Assembly (NCBI RefSeq): GCF_022899935.1
Contig: NZ_JALJCJ010000001.1
Span: 952,053 to 1,016,052, forward strand
Direction: 5' to 3'
DNA from: Shinella curvata
GTDB taxonomy: Bacteria; Pseudomonadota; Alphaproteobacteria; Rhizobiales; Rhizobiaceae
DNA length: 64,000 nt
The position numbers and the translations under genes are program-made. Numbering within the stretch: position 1 is the first letter of the stretch; the number at the start of each line of letters is the position of its first letter. Shown here piece by piece: positions 7,550 through 16,816 of this stretch. Under the pieces are notes generated by a model, which searched no databases, had not been told where the DNA came from, and was given only the letters and a program-made list of their open reading frames with translations.

Positions 7550-10500
7550 ATGGGCACGACCTTTACCAGACAGGACTACAGCATCGGCACCAACGCGGTT
7601 GACGTTGCCATCGCCGACATCGACGGAGATGGCGCGCTCGACCTGGTGGTGAGCAATCTCGGCTCTACGGCCAAACTTCTGGTGTTGACGGGAACCGGGA
7701 CCGGCAGCTTCTCAACAACGACAAACCTCAACGTTACGGCGGGCGATCCCAGCATGGGCTTCGTCAGGGTCGCCGACATGAACGGCGACGGCCATCTCGA
7801 TGTCGTCTACGACAGCTACTACGACTATAGCGTCCGGGTGCTCCTCAGCGACGGCGCGGGCGTGTTTTCTCAGCCCGGGCTCGCTGTGAGCTTCGGATCC
7901 CGCCCCATGTCGATGACGACCGGCGACGTGAACGGTGACGGCCGGACAGATGCGGTGACGACAAGCCAGAACGGTGTGATCACCGTGCTGCTGGGCGATG
8001 GTCAGGGCGGTTTCCAGAGTGTGACCACAAACGCGTCCATCAGCTCTCGTGCCCCCGGCTCCGTCACCCTGGCGGACATGAACGGCGACGGAAAGCTCGA
8101 CATCGTCACGTCGGGCAACGCTCCCCCGTTCGGCAGCGTCTCCGTGCTGCTGGGGGATGGCGCCGGCGGCTTTTCGGCCGCGACCTATTACAGCATGGGA
8201 TCGCGCCTTACGGGCACTGTGACCGTCGCGGATGTCAACGGTGACGGGAAGCTCGACGCCCTGACAACCAATATCGGAACCAGCACGATTTCTGTCCTGC
8301 TCGGCAATGGCAATGGCGGCTTCACATCCGCGACGGACATAAGCGTCGGCGCCAATCCCGCGTCCCTCGCGGTGGCAGATCTGAACGGCGACGGCAAACT
8401 CGACCTCGTCACTGCAAACGCCAATGCCAACAGCGTTTCGGTGCGCTGGGGAGACGGCAGCGGCAGTTTCTCGGGTGGCACGGACATCGCCGTCGCAAGC
8501 ATGCCGAAGACCGTCAAGCTGGCCGATGTCAACAAAGACGGCAGGATGGACATCGTCGTGACCGGCGTCACAGGCAACGCAGTCACCGTCCTGCTGGGTG
8601 GGGAGAAGGCGGACGTCACGGCGATATCGTCAAGCGCCACGGGCACCCTGAAGACCGGCGACGCGGTTACTTTCACCCTGACCACGGACCGTCCTGTCAG
8701 CGTGACCGGCATGCCGGAACTGGTGCTCAGCAACGGTGCACGCGCCGTCTATGCCGGGCTCGATAACAATGGCAGGCCGACATTCACCTACACGGTCGTC
8801 GAAGGTGATGCAGGCACCAGCACTCTTTCCATTACGAGTATCGACAGCAGCAACGGTGCGATCGCGGGGTTGTCAGAAACAAGCTTTCAAACACCGACCA
8901 CCGTTGAGCCAGGAGGCAACGCATCCTTCACGGCCGTCGCCGATGTGAACCGCGATGGCAAGCTCGACCTGCTGACGACAGACAGTGCAACGGACACCGT
9001 CGCGGTGCAGTTCGGCGACGGCGCCGGCGGCTTCTCCAGCGCCACGCAGATCGCAGTCGGTGACGCTCCACGGTTCATCACGACCGCGGATGTCAATGGT
9101 GACGGCAAGCTCGACCTGCTCACGGCAAATCAGAGCAACGTTACCGTCTCCGTACGACTGGGAGATGGTGCCGGAAACTTCTCCGGCTCGACGGAAGTCA
9201 ACGTGGGCCTCGGTCCGATTTCGATCGCTCTTGGTGATGTGAATGGCGACGGAAAACTTGACTTGCTGGCGGTGAATGGAAGCCGTACCTCCATACGGCT
9301 GGGTGACGGTGCTGGCAACTTTACAGGATCAACGGAGATTATCGGCTCAGCCTTCTCCCTCGCCCTTGTCGATGTCAACCGCGACGGCAAACTCGACCTG
9401 CTTCGGGGCTTCTCCGCCAACAATGAGGTCCGTGTGGCGCTGGGTGACGGTGCCGGCAACTTTACCGAGATGGTGCAAGCTGTCAGCACCGCTGACAACC
9501 CGAATGAACTCGCCTTCGCCGACGTGAATGGCGATGGCAATGTGGATCTGCTGACAACGCATAATGACACGGCCGTCGTCTCCGTTCGCCTGGGTGACGG
9601 CGCCGGCGGCTTTTCCGGCTCGACGCAGGTTTCCATTGGTGCGAGAGCAACATCCATCGCCACCGGCGACATGAACGGCGATGGCGAGACCGACCTGGTA
9701 ACAGGGAACCTGAACGGAACCGTTTCCGTGCGGCTGGGGGACGGCGAAGGCAATTTCTCCGGCTCGACCGAAATCAGCGTGGGCAATGCACCGACCTCCC
9801 TGACCCTTGCCGACGTGAACGGCGACGGCAAGCTTGACATCATCGCGCCCGCCTACGCCGGGCAGGTATCCATCGTTCTCAACACGTCGCGTACAGCTGC
9901 GTCCTCCTTCGACGGGACGACCGTGACCACGGCGCAGGGCGCCGATACCGGGCTCAGCGTGGATGCGACCCGGCCGGATGCGCCGGATCTCGCGCTCACC
10001 CATGATACCGGCATCTCCTCGGCCGACCTGCGGACAAATGATGGTTCGCTGACGATCGACAAGGAGGTTGGGGCAACGCTGAGCTATGTCATCGACGGTG
10101 GTCAACCCTCGGCCAGCTACGATCCGACGACGCTTGCAGAGGGCGAACACACGATCGAGGTCACGCAGACCGATCTTGCTGGCAACGTTTCCCTGCCCAG
10201 CAGCATCACGTTTACCATCGACCGGACCGCGCCAGACGCGGCCGTTGTGGCGGTGGCAACCGATAGCGGCAGGTCAAGCACGGACGGTATAACGAACGAT
10301 GGTGCGATCGCCATTTGGGGGGTGGAGGACGGCGCGAAACTCACGCTCCTCGTGGATGGCGTGGCGACCTCGAACTATGATGCGAATGCGCTTGCCGACG
10401 GCGTGCACACACTGGAGGCAACGGTGACGGATGTCGCTGGAAACGTCTCTGCCATCACGAGCGTCACGTTTACGCTCGACAGGACCGCTCTGGCCCCTAT

Positions 10501-13500
10501 CCTCAGCTTGGCATCGGATACCGGTGCATCCCCGACCGACAATGTGACGAACAGCAACGGCGCGCTTGATATCACGGGCGTGGAGGCCGACGCGACGCTG
10601 AGCTACATCGTCGACGGCGGCGCGGCATCCGGCAGCTACGATCCGGACGGACTTGCCGATGGCGAGCACACCGTAGAGGTGAGGCAGACGGATGTCGCAG
10701 GCAATGTTTCAGACACCGCCAGCATCACCTTCACGATCGACCGGAGCGCACCGGATGCGGTGATCGTGGCGCTGGCATCCGACACCGGCACGTCCGATAC
10801 GGACGGCATCACGAACGATGGCACGCTCGCGATCTCCGGCCTGGAAGGCGGCACGACGCTGAGCTATGTCGTGGATGGCGGCGCGGCATCGTCGAACTTC
10901 GACCCGGATGCGCTTGCCGACGGCGAGCACACCGTGGAGGTGAGACAGACGGATGTCGCCGGCAATGTTTCGGACGCCACCAGCATAACCTTCACCATTG
11001 ATAAAACCGTCGCGACACCGGCCCTTGCCCTGACGTCGGATACCGGCTCATCCTCGACCGACAAGATCACCAGCAGCGGCGTCCTGACGATCGGCAAGGA
11101 GAATGGTGCCACGCTCAGCTACGTCGTTGACGGTGGCCCAGCATCCTCAAGCTACGATGCGGCCGCCCTCACCGATGGCATTCACACGGTCCAGGTCGTC
11201 CAGACGGACGTCGCCGGCAATATTTCGGACGCCGGCAGCATAACCTTCACGGTCGACAAGACCGTGGCAGCACCGGTCCTTGCCCTGACATCGGATACCG
11301 GCGCGTCGTCGATCGACAAGATCACCCGCAGCGGCGCGCTGACGATCACAAAGGAGAGCGGTGCCACGCTCAGCTATGTCGTGGACGGCGGGACGGCCTC
11401 AAACAGCTACGCCCCAGCTGCGCTTGCCGATGGCATCCACACGGTCCAGGTGATCCAGACGGATCTCGCCGGCAATGTCTCCGACGCCGGCAGCATCACC
11501 TTCACCCTCGACAGGACCGTCGCGACGCCGGTCCTTGCCCTGACGTCGGACACGGGCGCGTCCTCGACCGACAAGATCACCAGCACCGGCGCGCTGACGA
11601 TCACGAAGGAGAGCGGTGCCACGCTCAGTTACATTGTGGATGGCGGGGCGGCCTCAGGCAGCTACGATCCGTCCGCGCTTGCCGATGGCACGCACACGGT
11701 CCAGGTCGTGCAGACCGATATCGCCGGCAATGTCTCCGACGCCCGCAGCATAACCTTCACGCTCGACCGGACAAAGCCGGTCACACCGGTCCTTTCGCTG
11801 ACCTCGGACACGGGTTCGTCGGCGACCGACAGGATCACCAGCAACGGCGCCCTGACGATCACTGGCAAGGAGAGCGGGACAACGCTGAGCTATATCGTCG
11901 ATGGCGGTCCGGCCTCCGGCACCTACGATCCGTCGGTTCTCACAAATGGCGCCCATACGGTGAAGGTCGTCCAGACCGACAAGGCCGGCAACGTCTCGTC
12001 GACCGGCGTCCTGGCCTTCACGCTGGACAAGGCTGCGCCGACCGTAGCCGGTGTCACCACCTCCGGCCCCGGCATCAGCGGCGGCTCTGGCACACTCACC
12101 ACCGGCCAGACCGCCGAATTCAGGCTCGCGCTCAGCGAGGCGGTGGTGCTGACCGGCGCGACCAAACTGACGTTGACGCTCAGCAACGGCAAACAGGCCG
12201 TCTACGATGCCGCGGCATCGGGCAGCAAGACGCTTGTCTTCGACTACAAGGTCGGACTTGAGGACAAGGCGAGCGACCTCTCCGTCACAAAACTCAACCT
12301 CAACGGCGCCACCATCAAGGATGCCGCCGGCAATGTTCTCAACATTACGGGTGCCAGCATCAATCCGGCCGGCAAACTCGTCATCGACGGCTATACGGGC
12401 ACATCGGCCGCAGACATCTTCAACGGCACCGTCGGTGCAGAGACATTCCGTGGCCTGGGCGGCAACGACATCTATGTCGTCAACAATGCGGGCGATGTGG
12501 TGGTGGAAGGCGCAAACGCCGGCACCGATCTCGTCAAGGCATCGGTCAGCTACGCGCTGAGCTCCAATGTCGAGAACCTGACCCTGACCGGCTCCGCGAA
12601 GATCAACGGCGCGGGCAACGTGCTTGCCAACACCCTGACCGGCAACAGCGCCGACAACGTGCTCGACGGCAAGGCCGGTGCGGATCGTTTGGTCGGCGGC
12701 AAGGGCAACGACACCTATGTCGTCGATAACCTGGGCGACGTGGTGGTGGAGAGCGCAAGCGCCGGCACCGATCTCGTCAAGGCATCGGTCGGCTACACGC
12801 TGAGCTCCAATGTCGAGAACCTGACCCTGACCGGCTCCACGAAGATCAACGGCACGGGCAATGTGCTTGCCAACACCCTGACTGGCAACAGCGCCGACAA
12901 CGTGCTCGACGGCAAGGCCGGTGCGGATCGCTTGGTCGGCGGCGCGGGCAACGACACCTATGTCGTCGACAATCTGGGCGATGTGGTGGTGGAGAGCACA
13001 AACGCCGGCGCCGATCTCGTCAAGGCATCGGTCAGCTACGCGCTGAGCTCCAATGTCGAGAACCTGACCCTGACCGGCTACGCGAAGATCAACGGCGCGG
13101 GCAATGTGCTTGCCAACACCCTGACCGGCAACAGCGCGGATAACATCCTCGATGGCAGGGCCGGAAATGATACGCTCGTCGGCGGCGCTGGCGTCGATAC
13201 GCTCTATGGCGGCACGGGGGCCGACAAGCTGACCGGTGGTGCCGGCGCGGATATATTCCTCTTCAAGGCCGTCTCGGACACGACGAGCGCAGCCGCCGGC
13301 CGCGACACGATCATCGATTTCAGCCGTAGCCAGGCGGACAAGATCAATCTGAAAGCGATCGACGCCAACCCGGACCTGAAGAACGATCAGGCCTTCACGT
13401 TCATCGACACGCAACAATTCCACAAGAAGGCCGGTGAGCTGCGCTACGAGATCAAGAACGGCGATACCTTCATATTCGGCGATATCGACGGCGACGGCGT

Positions 13501-13564
13501 GACGGACCTCTCCATCAGGCTGGACACCAGCCTGGCCATGAAGGGGACGGACTTCATCCTCTGA
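7550..13564 (+). CDS. Giant RTX protein with two FG-GAP/VCBS beta-propellers and tandem Ig-like repeats
   Basis: A 2004-residue secreted protein. There are 14 copies of the FG-GAP motif D-x-NGDGKLD: seven at 7610-8590 and seven at 8935-9860. They are split by an Ig-like domain (about 8605-8920), which suggests two seven-bladed integrin-like propellers. Eight Ig-like repeats of about 85 residues follow (9960-12020; pattern LTSDTGSSSTDKIT ... ATLSYVVDGG ... TFTIDRT), then one more Ig-like domain, three near-identical 81-residue RTX modules (12521-13250) and the serralysin-like C-terminus ending KGTDFIL, like its neighbour. ATG 7550 has GGGGGA just upstream. It is probably exported by a type I system and acts at the cell surface or in the matrix; exporter genes are not in the window. 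Confidence 0.87.
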   Translation: MGTTFTRQDYSIGTNAVDVAIADIDGDGALDLVVSNLGSTAKLLVLTGTGTGSFSTTTNLNVTAGDPSMGFVRVADMNGDGHLDVVYDSYYDYSVRVLLSDGAGVFSQPGLAVSFGSRPMSMTTGDVNGDGRTDAVTTSQNGVITVLLGDGQGGFQSVTTNASISSRAPGSVTLADMNGDGKLDIVTSGNAPPFGSVSVLLGDGAGGFSAATYYSMGSRLTGTVTVADVNGDGKLDALTTNIGTSTISVLLGNGNGGFTSATDISVGANPASLAVADLNGDGKLDLVTANANANSVSVRWGDGSGSFSGGTDIAVASMPKTVKLADVNKDGRMDIVVTGVTGNAVTVLLGGEKADVTAISSSATGTLKTGDAVTFTLTTDRPVSVTGMPELVLSNGARAVYAGLDNNGRPTFTYTVVEGDAGTSTLSITSIDSSNGAIAGLSETSFQTPTTVEPGGNASFTAVADVNRDGKLDLLTTDSATDTVAVQFGDGAGGFSSATQIAVGDAPRFITTADVNGDGKLDLLTANQSNVTVSVRLGDGAGNFSGSTEVNVGLGPISIALGDVNGDGKLDLLAVNGSRTSIRLGDGAGNFTGSTEIIGSAFSLALVDVNRDGKLDLLRGFSANNEVRVALGDGAGNFTEMVQAVSTADNPNELAFADVNGDGNVDLLTTHNDTAVVSVRLGDGAGGFSGSTQVSIGARATSIATGDMNGDGETDLVTGNLNGTVSVRLGDGEGNFSGSTEISVGNAPTSLTLADVNGDGKLDIIAPAYAGQVSIVLNTSRTAASSFDGTTVTTAQGADTGLSVDATRPDAPDLALTHDTGISSADLRTNDGSLTIDKEVGATLSYVIDGGQPSASYDPTTLAEGEHTIEVTQTDLAGNVSLPSSITFTIDRTAPDAAVVAVATDSGRSSTDGITNDGAIAIWGVEDGAKLTLLVDGVATSNYDANALADGVHTLEATVTDVAGNVSAITSVTFTLDRTALAPILSLASDTGASPTDNVTNSNGALDITGVEADATLSYIVDGGAASGSYDPDGLADGEHTVEVRQTDVAGNVSDTASITFTIDRSAPDAVIVALASDTGTSDTDGITNDGTLAISGLEGGTTLSYVVDGGAASSNFDPDALADGEHTVEVRQTDVAGNVSDATSITFTIDKTVATPALALTSDTGSSSTDKITSSGVLTIGKENGATLSYVVDGGPASSSYDAAALTDGIHTVQVVQTDVAGNISDAGSITFTVDKTVAAPVLALTSDTGASSIDKITRSGALTITKESGATLSYVVDGGTASNSYAPAALADGIHTVQVIQTDLAGNVSDAGSITFTLDRTVATPVLALTSDTGASSTDKITSTGALTITKESGATLSYIVDGGAASGSYDPSALADGTHTVQVVQTDIAGNVSDARSITFTLDRTKPVTPVLSLTSDTGSSATDRITSNGALTITGKESGTTLSYIVDGGPASGTYDPSVLTNGAHTVKVVQTDKAGNVSSTGVLAFTLDKAAPTVAGVTTSGPGISGGSGTLTTGQTAEFRLALSEAVVLTGATKLTLTLSNGKQAVYDAAASGSKTLVFDYKVGLEDKASDLSVTKLNLNGATIKDAAGNVLNITGASINPAGKLVIDGYTGTSAADIFNGTVGAETFRGLGGNDIYVVNNAGDVVVEGANAGTDLVKASVSYALSSNVENLTLTGSAKINGAGNVLANTLTGNSADNVLDGKAGADRLVGGKGNDTYVVDNLGDVVVESASAGTDLVKASVGYTLSSNVENLTLTGSTKINGTGNVLANTLTGNSADNVLDGKAGADRLVGGAGNDTYVVDNLGDVVVESTNAGADLVKASVSYALSSNVENLTLTGYAKINGAGNVLANTLTGNSADNILDGRAGNDTLVGGAGVDTLYGGTGADKLTGGAGADIFLFKAVSDTTSAAAGRDTIIDFSRSQADKINLKAIDANPDLKNDQAFTFIDTQQFHKKAGELRYEIKNGDTFIFGDIDGDGVTDLSIRLDTSLAMKGTDFIL
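12521..13250 (+). repeat. Three 243-base near-identical tandem modules inside the giant RTX gene
   Basis: The string ending ...GATCTCGTCAAGG recurs with an exact 243-base period (ends at 12540, 12783 and 13026), and the intervening DNA is almost identical, also at synonymous sites. Each unit encodes one 81-residue RTX module. Such identity indicates recent duplication or ongoing homogenisation. Confidence 0.85.
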
Positions 13565-13580
13565 TCGCGTGACCCTGCAA

Positions 13581-13603
13581 GGGCGACGACCGGTTCGTCG
13601 CCC
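13581..13603 (+). terminator. Hairpin downstream of the giant RTX gene
   Basis: A perfect 9-base-pair stem (GGGCGACGA with TCGTCGCCC) and a 5-base loop, starting 17 bases after the stop codon. There is no T tract, so it may be a 3'-end stabiliser or a Rho-assisted stop rather than a classical intrinsic terminator. Confidence 0.5.
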
Positions 13604-13803
13604 GGACGGCTGCACCGGACAAATCCGGGACGCAGCCGGGCAGCAGGCCAACAAAAGTGGGGGCATCGTGCGACGCCCATATCAAGCCTGTTTCCTGATG
13701 GGCCATGGCTTGTCACGGTGATGCAGCGCGGCACGGCCGCGAATGGAGAAGCGCACGAAAGCCTCTGGAACAAACGCGCGTCCGGTATCTCTTGCCGTCG
13801 TCC

Positions 13804-15474
13804 CTAGGGTTTTCCGTCTCTCGGCAGGCCGAGTTTCGCAAGCGTCTCACTGATCTCGCGGGCAGCCCGGAGATAGGTTTCGCTGGCGTTGCGGGTGGGT
13901 AGCGCAATGTTGAGCGTGGTCGAGCCGGGGCGAAGGGCCATGCCCTTGCGCAGGGCTTCCTTGGCTTCGTCCTGCCGGCCGAGACGCTGATAGGCAACGG
14001 CAAGCAGCATGTATGTGCGCCCCGAGGCAGGCGTAACCTCAAGGGAGCGCAGCAGCCATTGCGCCGCCTCCTCATTGCGCTCGAGGATGAGGGACGCGAA
14101 GCCAGCGCCGAGCAGCCAGGTCCAGCGTGAGACTTCCGGGGTTCCGAAGCTGTCGGCCTTGAGGAAGCTGGCAAGCGCGTCGTCGAAGCGACCGAGCTGA
14201 AGCTGGGTCAGGCCGAGCTGGAAGAGAGCTGTCCCGTCCCAGGGATTGATGGCAAGGGTCCGCGCGCAGGCAACGAGACTGTCGGAAAACTGGTTGGTTG
14301 CCGTCAGGAAGCGGCAATAGGCACCGAGCACCGGTGCGGAATTCGGCATGGCCCGTACGGCTGCCTCCAGCAGCGCGCGCGCATCGTTCTCCGCCTTGCT
14401 TTCCTCGGCGGGAGGGTACCAGCTCATCTGAATCGCACGCAGGTGCAGTGCGGCGAGCGCGACCTGAACATCCACGTTGTCGGGTTCGTCGGCGCGGTAT
14501 TTTTCAAGAATCGCGCGCGCGGTAGCGAAACGTTCGCGCGTCGTCTGGTTGATCGAGGCGACGGCCTGCTGAATGGCGATGCGCGCCGGGTCGCTCTGCG
14601 GAGTCACGTCGCCGTTCTCGAGGGTGTTGAGCCGCAGGGCGAGCGCGTAGCCTGCACCGGCTGCGAGCCGTGATCGCAGATGTCTTGCGTCCGCCGTCCG
14701 TGCATCTATCGCGATATCGGCGACCGATTGAATTTCGTGCGTCGCCGGGTTGGTCAGACGAAGCTGCAGCGTCCAGGCTTGCGGATCCCTTTGCAGGGCG
14801 CCTTCAACCAGCAGGCTCGCGACCCGCATGTTCTGCGACGTCGATTTCTTGTCGTCTTCGGGTGGCGCGACAAGACGGATGCCATCGATCCTGGAAAGGC
14901 CTCCGATCAACTCGCCAGCCACCTCATGGGCAAGCGCGGCGCTTTGTGGGTCATTCTCATTGAAGGTGAACGGGACGACCGCCAGCGCCGGCTCCGTCCG
15001 GTCGGAGACGCCGCCGGACAATAGAAGGAATGCGGTGAAAGCAGCCCCGGCAGCCAGCATGGCGAGCCCCGCGGGAAAAAGCCTCCTGCGTCCGGCTAGA
15101 CGGAAGCGAGGGACGGCGTCAGGCTGCTCCGCAGCGGCGATCACGGGCGCATCCGCAATGGCGGCTGCGTCACCGGTGGAGACATCGCTCGCGAAAAGGT
15201 AGCCCCGCCCCGAAACGAGCTTAACCGTCTGGCGTTGATGATCACCAAGCGCCGCACGGATTTCGCGGATGCACTGGAAGAGGCTGTCTTCTCCGACGTG
15301 AACGCCTGTCCAGACCCCGTCGAGCAGTTCCTGCTTGGTGAGAAGACGGTGGCTGTTGGAGACCAGAAGGCGGAGCAATTCGAAGGTTTTCGGGCGCAGA
15401 TGAATCACGGCTCCATCGGGACCGCGCAACTCGACACGATCCGGATCCAGAACGAATCCCGAAAAAAAGAACAC
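13804..15474 (-). CDS. ToxR/CadC-like membrane transcriptional regulator with TPR-type C-terminus
   Basis: A 556-residue protein. Residues about 5-95 form an OmpR/PhoB-type winged helix (LRPKTFELLRLLVSN, LTKQELLDGVW, SLFQCIREIRAALGD, VKLVSGRGYLF). A single membrane segment follows at about 130-150 (AGLAMLAAGAAFTAFLLL), and the remainder is helical with TPR-like units near the end (ALFQLGLTQLQLGRFDDALA, MLLAVAYQRLGRQDEAKEAL). This is the one-component architecture of CadC/ToxR proteins: cytoplasmic DNA binding, a membrane anchor and an extracytoplasmic sensor. The GTG start at 15474 is preferred because GAGGGG lies 6 bases upstream; an ATG at 15540 gives 22 extra residues. It is divergent from the 15830 gene and next to the RTX genes, so it is a candidate regulator of them. 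Confidence 0.82.
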   Translation of the reverse strand: MFFFSGFVLDPDRVELRGPDGAVIHLRPKTFELLRLLVSNSHRLLTKQELLDGVWTGVHVGEDSLFQCIREIRAALGDHQRQTVKLVSGRGYLFASDVSTGDAAAIADAPVIAAAEQPDAVPRFRLAGRRRLFPAGLAMLAAGAAFTAFLLLSGGVSDRTEPALAVVPFTFNENDPQSAALAHEVAGELIGGLSRIDGIRLVAPPEDDKKSTSQNMRVASLLVEGALQRDPQAWTLQLRLTNPATHEIQSVADIAIDARTADARHLRSRLAAGAGYALALRLNTLENGDVTPQSDPARIAIQQAVASINQTTRERFATARAILEKYRADEPDNVDVQVALAALHLRAIQMSWYPPAEESKAENDARALLEAAVRAMPNSAPVLGAYCRFLTATNQFSDSLVACARTLAINPWDGTALFQLGLTQLQLGRFDDALASFLKADSFGTPEVSRWTWLLGAGFASLILERNEEAAQWLLRSLEVTPASGRTYMLLAVAYQRLGRQDEAKEALRKGMALRPGSTTLNIALPTRNASETYLRAAREISETLAKLGLPRDGKP

Positions 15475-15829
15475 CAGACCCCTCACGATCTTCGCCGCGG
15501 TTGGACGCGCAAAATAGAGAGGGGCCGGCCCACCCGTCAACCTGCCTTCGCGCAGTCGGGTATGCGCATGGTAAAGCCGCCGCGCCTTTTCTGCCGTGCC
15601 GCGCGGATTTCAGAAAAATTTCAGAAAATCGCCGCCCTGCGCCACCCCGCTGTCAGGACCTTGGCGCGGATGCGTATTATCAATTGAGGAGATGCGAAAG
15701 CAGGAACAAAACCAGTGACTTCAAGGGTGAGGACGATGCGGAAAGACATAGTGAGGACCGCTGGCGTGTTTTTCCTGCCGGAGCGCGGCCTTTCGGGAGC
15801 GGGCGGGCGAACGCCGCGCCGGAAAAACC
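15475..15829. promoter_or_regulatory. Divergent promoter region with an 11-base tandem repeat resembling a PhoB-type box
   Basis: A 355-base spacer between two divergent regulators, with no gene seen. At 15607-15628 the sequence ATTTCAGAAAA occurs twice head to tail with no gap, that is a 7-base TTTCAGA plus a 4-base A-rich spacer, twice. OmpR/PhoB winged-helix proteins typically bind direct repeats of 11-base period, and the leftward gene encodes such a domain. TATTATCAAT at 15675-15684 may contain a rightward -10 element. Confidence 0.55.
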
Positions 15830-16816
15830 ATGCTTGACCAACACAACGCTACCTTGACGTCCCGGCTTTCCGAACTGCCGGAAGACCAGCTTGCCCGACT
15901 GATGCAGGCATCCGCGTTTCCACACGTTCTGCGAATGCTCGCGGAGGGTTTCGTCACGCTTTACGAAGCATCCCCGCGGGTCTCGTCACTCTTCGCCTCG
16001 CAGCAACGGTGGCTGCTTTGCCATGCCGCGCTCGCCCACCATTTCCGCGCGATGTTCGATGGCACCACAGGACTGACAAGACGTGGCCTCGGGCTCATGG
16101 CGGTCGAACTCGGCCTTGCCAGCCGCAACACGGCCTATGCATTTTTCGACGAGGCGCTGAAATACGGCATCATCCGCCCTTCGATGAGGGGGGATGGCTG
16201 CCGTGTCGGCGAGGTCGAATTGTCATCCGAGCCGACGACCGCGCTGATCCATTGGTACGATCTGCATTTCAAAGCCCTCGACCTCATCGACGGCGCCGGT
16301 CGCAGCGACCGATTTCTGGCGCAACCGGAGCGCGCGCTCGCCATTCTCGCGCCGCGCTTCGCGCCAGCCCTGCTGTCGAGCACGCAGGTGCGCATGCCTG
16401 GTCCCTTTTACACAATCTTCACCTGGGCGGATGCGGGCGGCAACCTTATGGACCGCCTGATCGCAGGTATCGAGAACCATGCTTTGCCGAAAGACGGCTG
16501 CTTCCCGACGGATGTGATGTCGATTTCCCAGCTGGCCGAATCCTTCGCCTTGTCGCGATCCCACACGAGCCGGAAACTCGCGGCAGCCGAAGCGCTTGGC
16601 GGTATCGGCTGGAGCGGGCGGCGCGGATATTCGTCGATGTGGATCTCGACAGATTTCTACAAGGAATATGCCCGAGCCCAGGCCCAGAAACTGTTCCTGC
16701 TCGACAACGCCTTCGCCGAAGTCATGCCGGTGCACTCCGCAAAGGGCTCCCCGAGCCCACGCCCTCTCTCCGCCAGGGAAACGACAGAGACACGGCTTCG
16801 CTCAAGGCAGCGGTGA
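15830..16816 (+). CDS. Putative DNA-binding protein with two helix-turn-helix segments
   Basis: A 328-residue cytoplasmic protein with no family firmly recognised. Two segments look like winged helix-turn-helix units: residues about 83-118 (TRRGLGLMAVELGLASRNTA, then ALKYGIIRP) and about 226-272 (ISQLAESFALSRSHTSRKLA followed by a glycine-rich wing). The region between them (about 120-220) is predicted globular with no membrane segment. It is divergent from the ToxR-like regulator across a 355-base control region and may be co-regulated with it. There is only a weak ribosome-binding site (CGGAAAAACC). The C-terminal 25 residues are low-complexity (SPSPRPLSARETTETR). Calling it a regulator is inference from the HTH-like segments. 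Confidence 0.6.
   Translation: MLDQHNATLTSRLSELPEDQLARLMQASAFPHVLRMLAEGFVTLYEASPRVSSLFASQQRWLLCHAALAHHFRAMFDGTTGLTRRGLGLMAVELGLASRNTAYAFFDEALKYGIIRPSMRGDGCRVGEVELSSEPTTALIHWYDLHFKALDLIDGAGRSDRFLAQPERALAILAPRFAPALLSSTQVRMPGPFYTIFTWADAGGNLMDRLIAGIENHALPKDGCFPTDVMSISQLAESFALSRSHTSRKLAAAEALGGIGWSGRRGYSSMWISTDFYKEYARAQAQKLFLLDNAFAEVMPVHSAKGSPSPRPLSARETTETRLRSRQR

Noticed and set aside
11654-13666. Leftward open frame of 670 codons
   Set aside because: It mirrors the repeats of the giant RTX gene on the other strand. It has no start signal and no known domain, and the forward strand has clear RTX/Ig domains.
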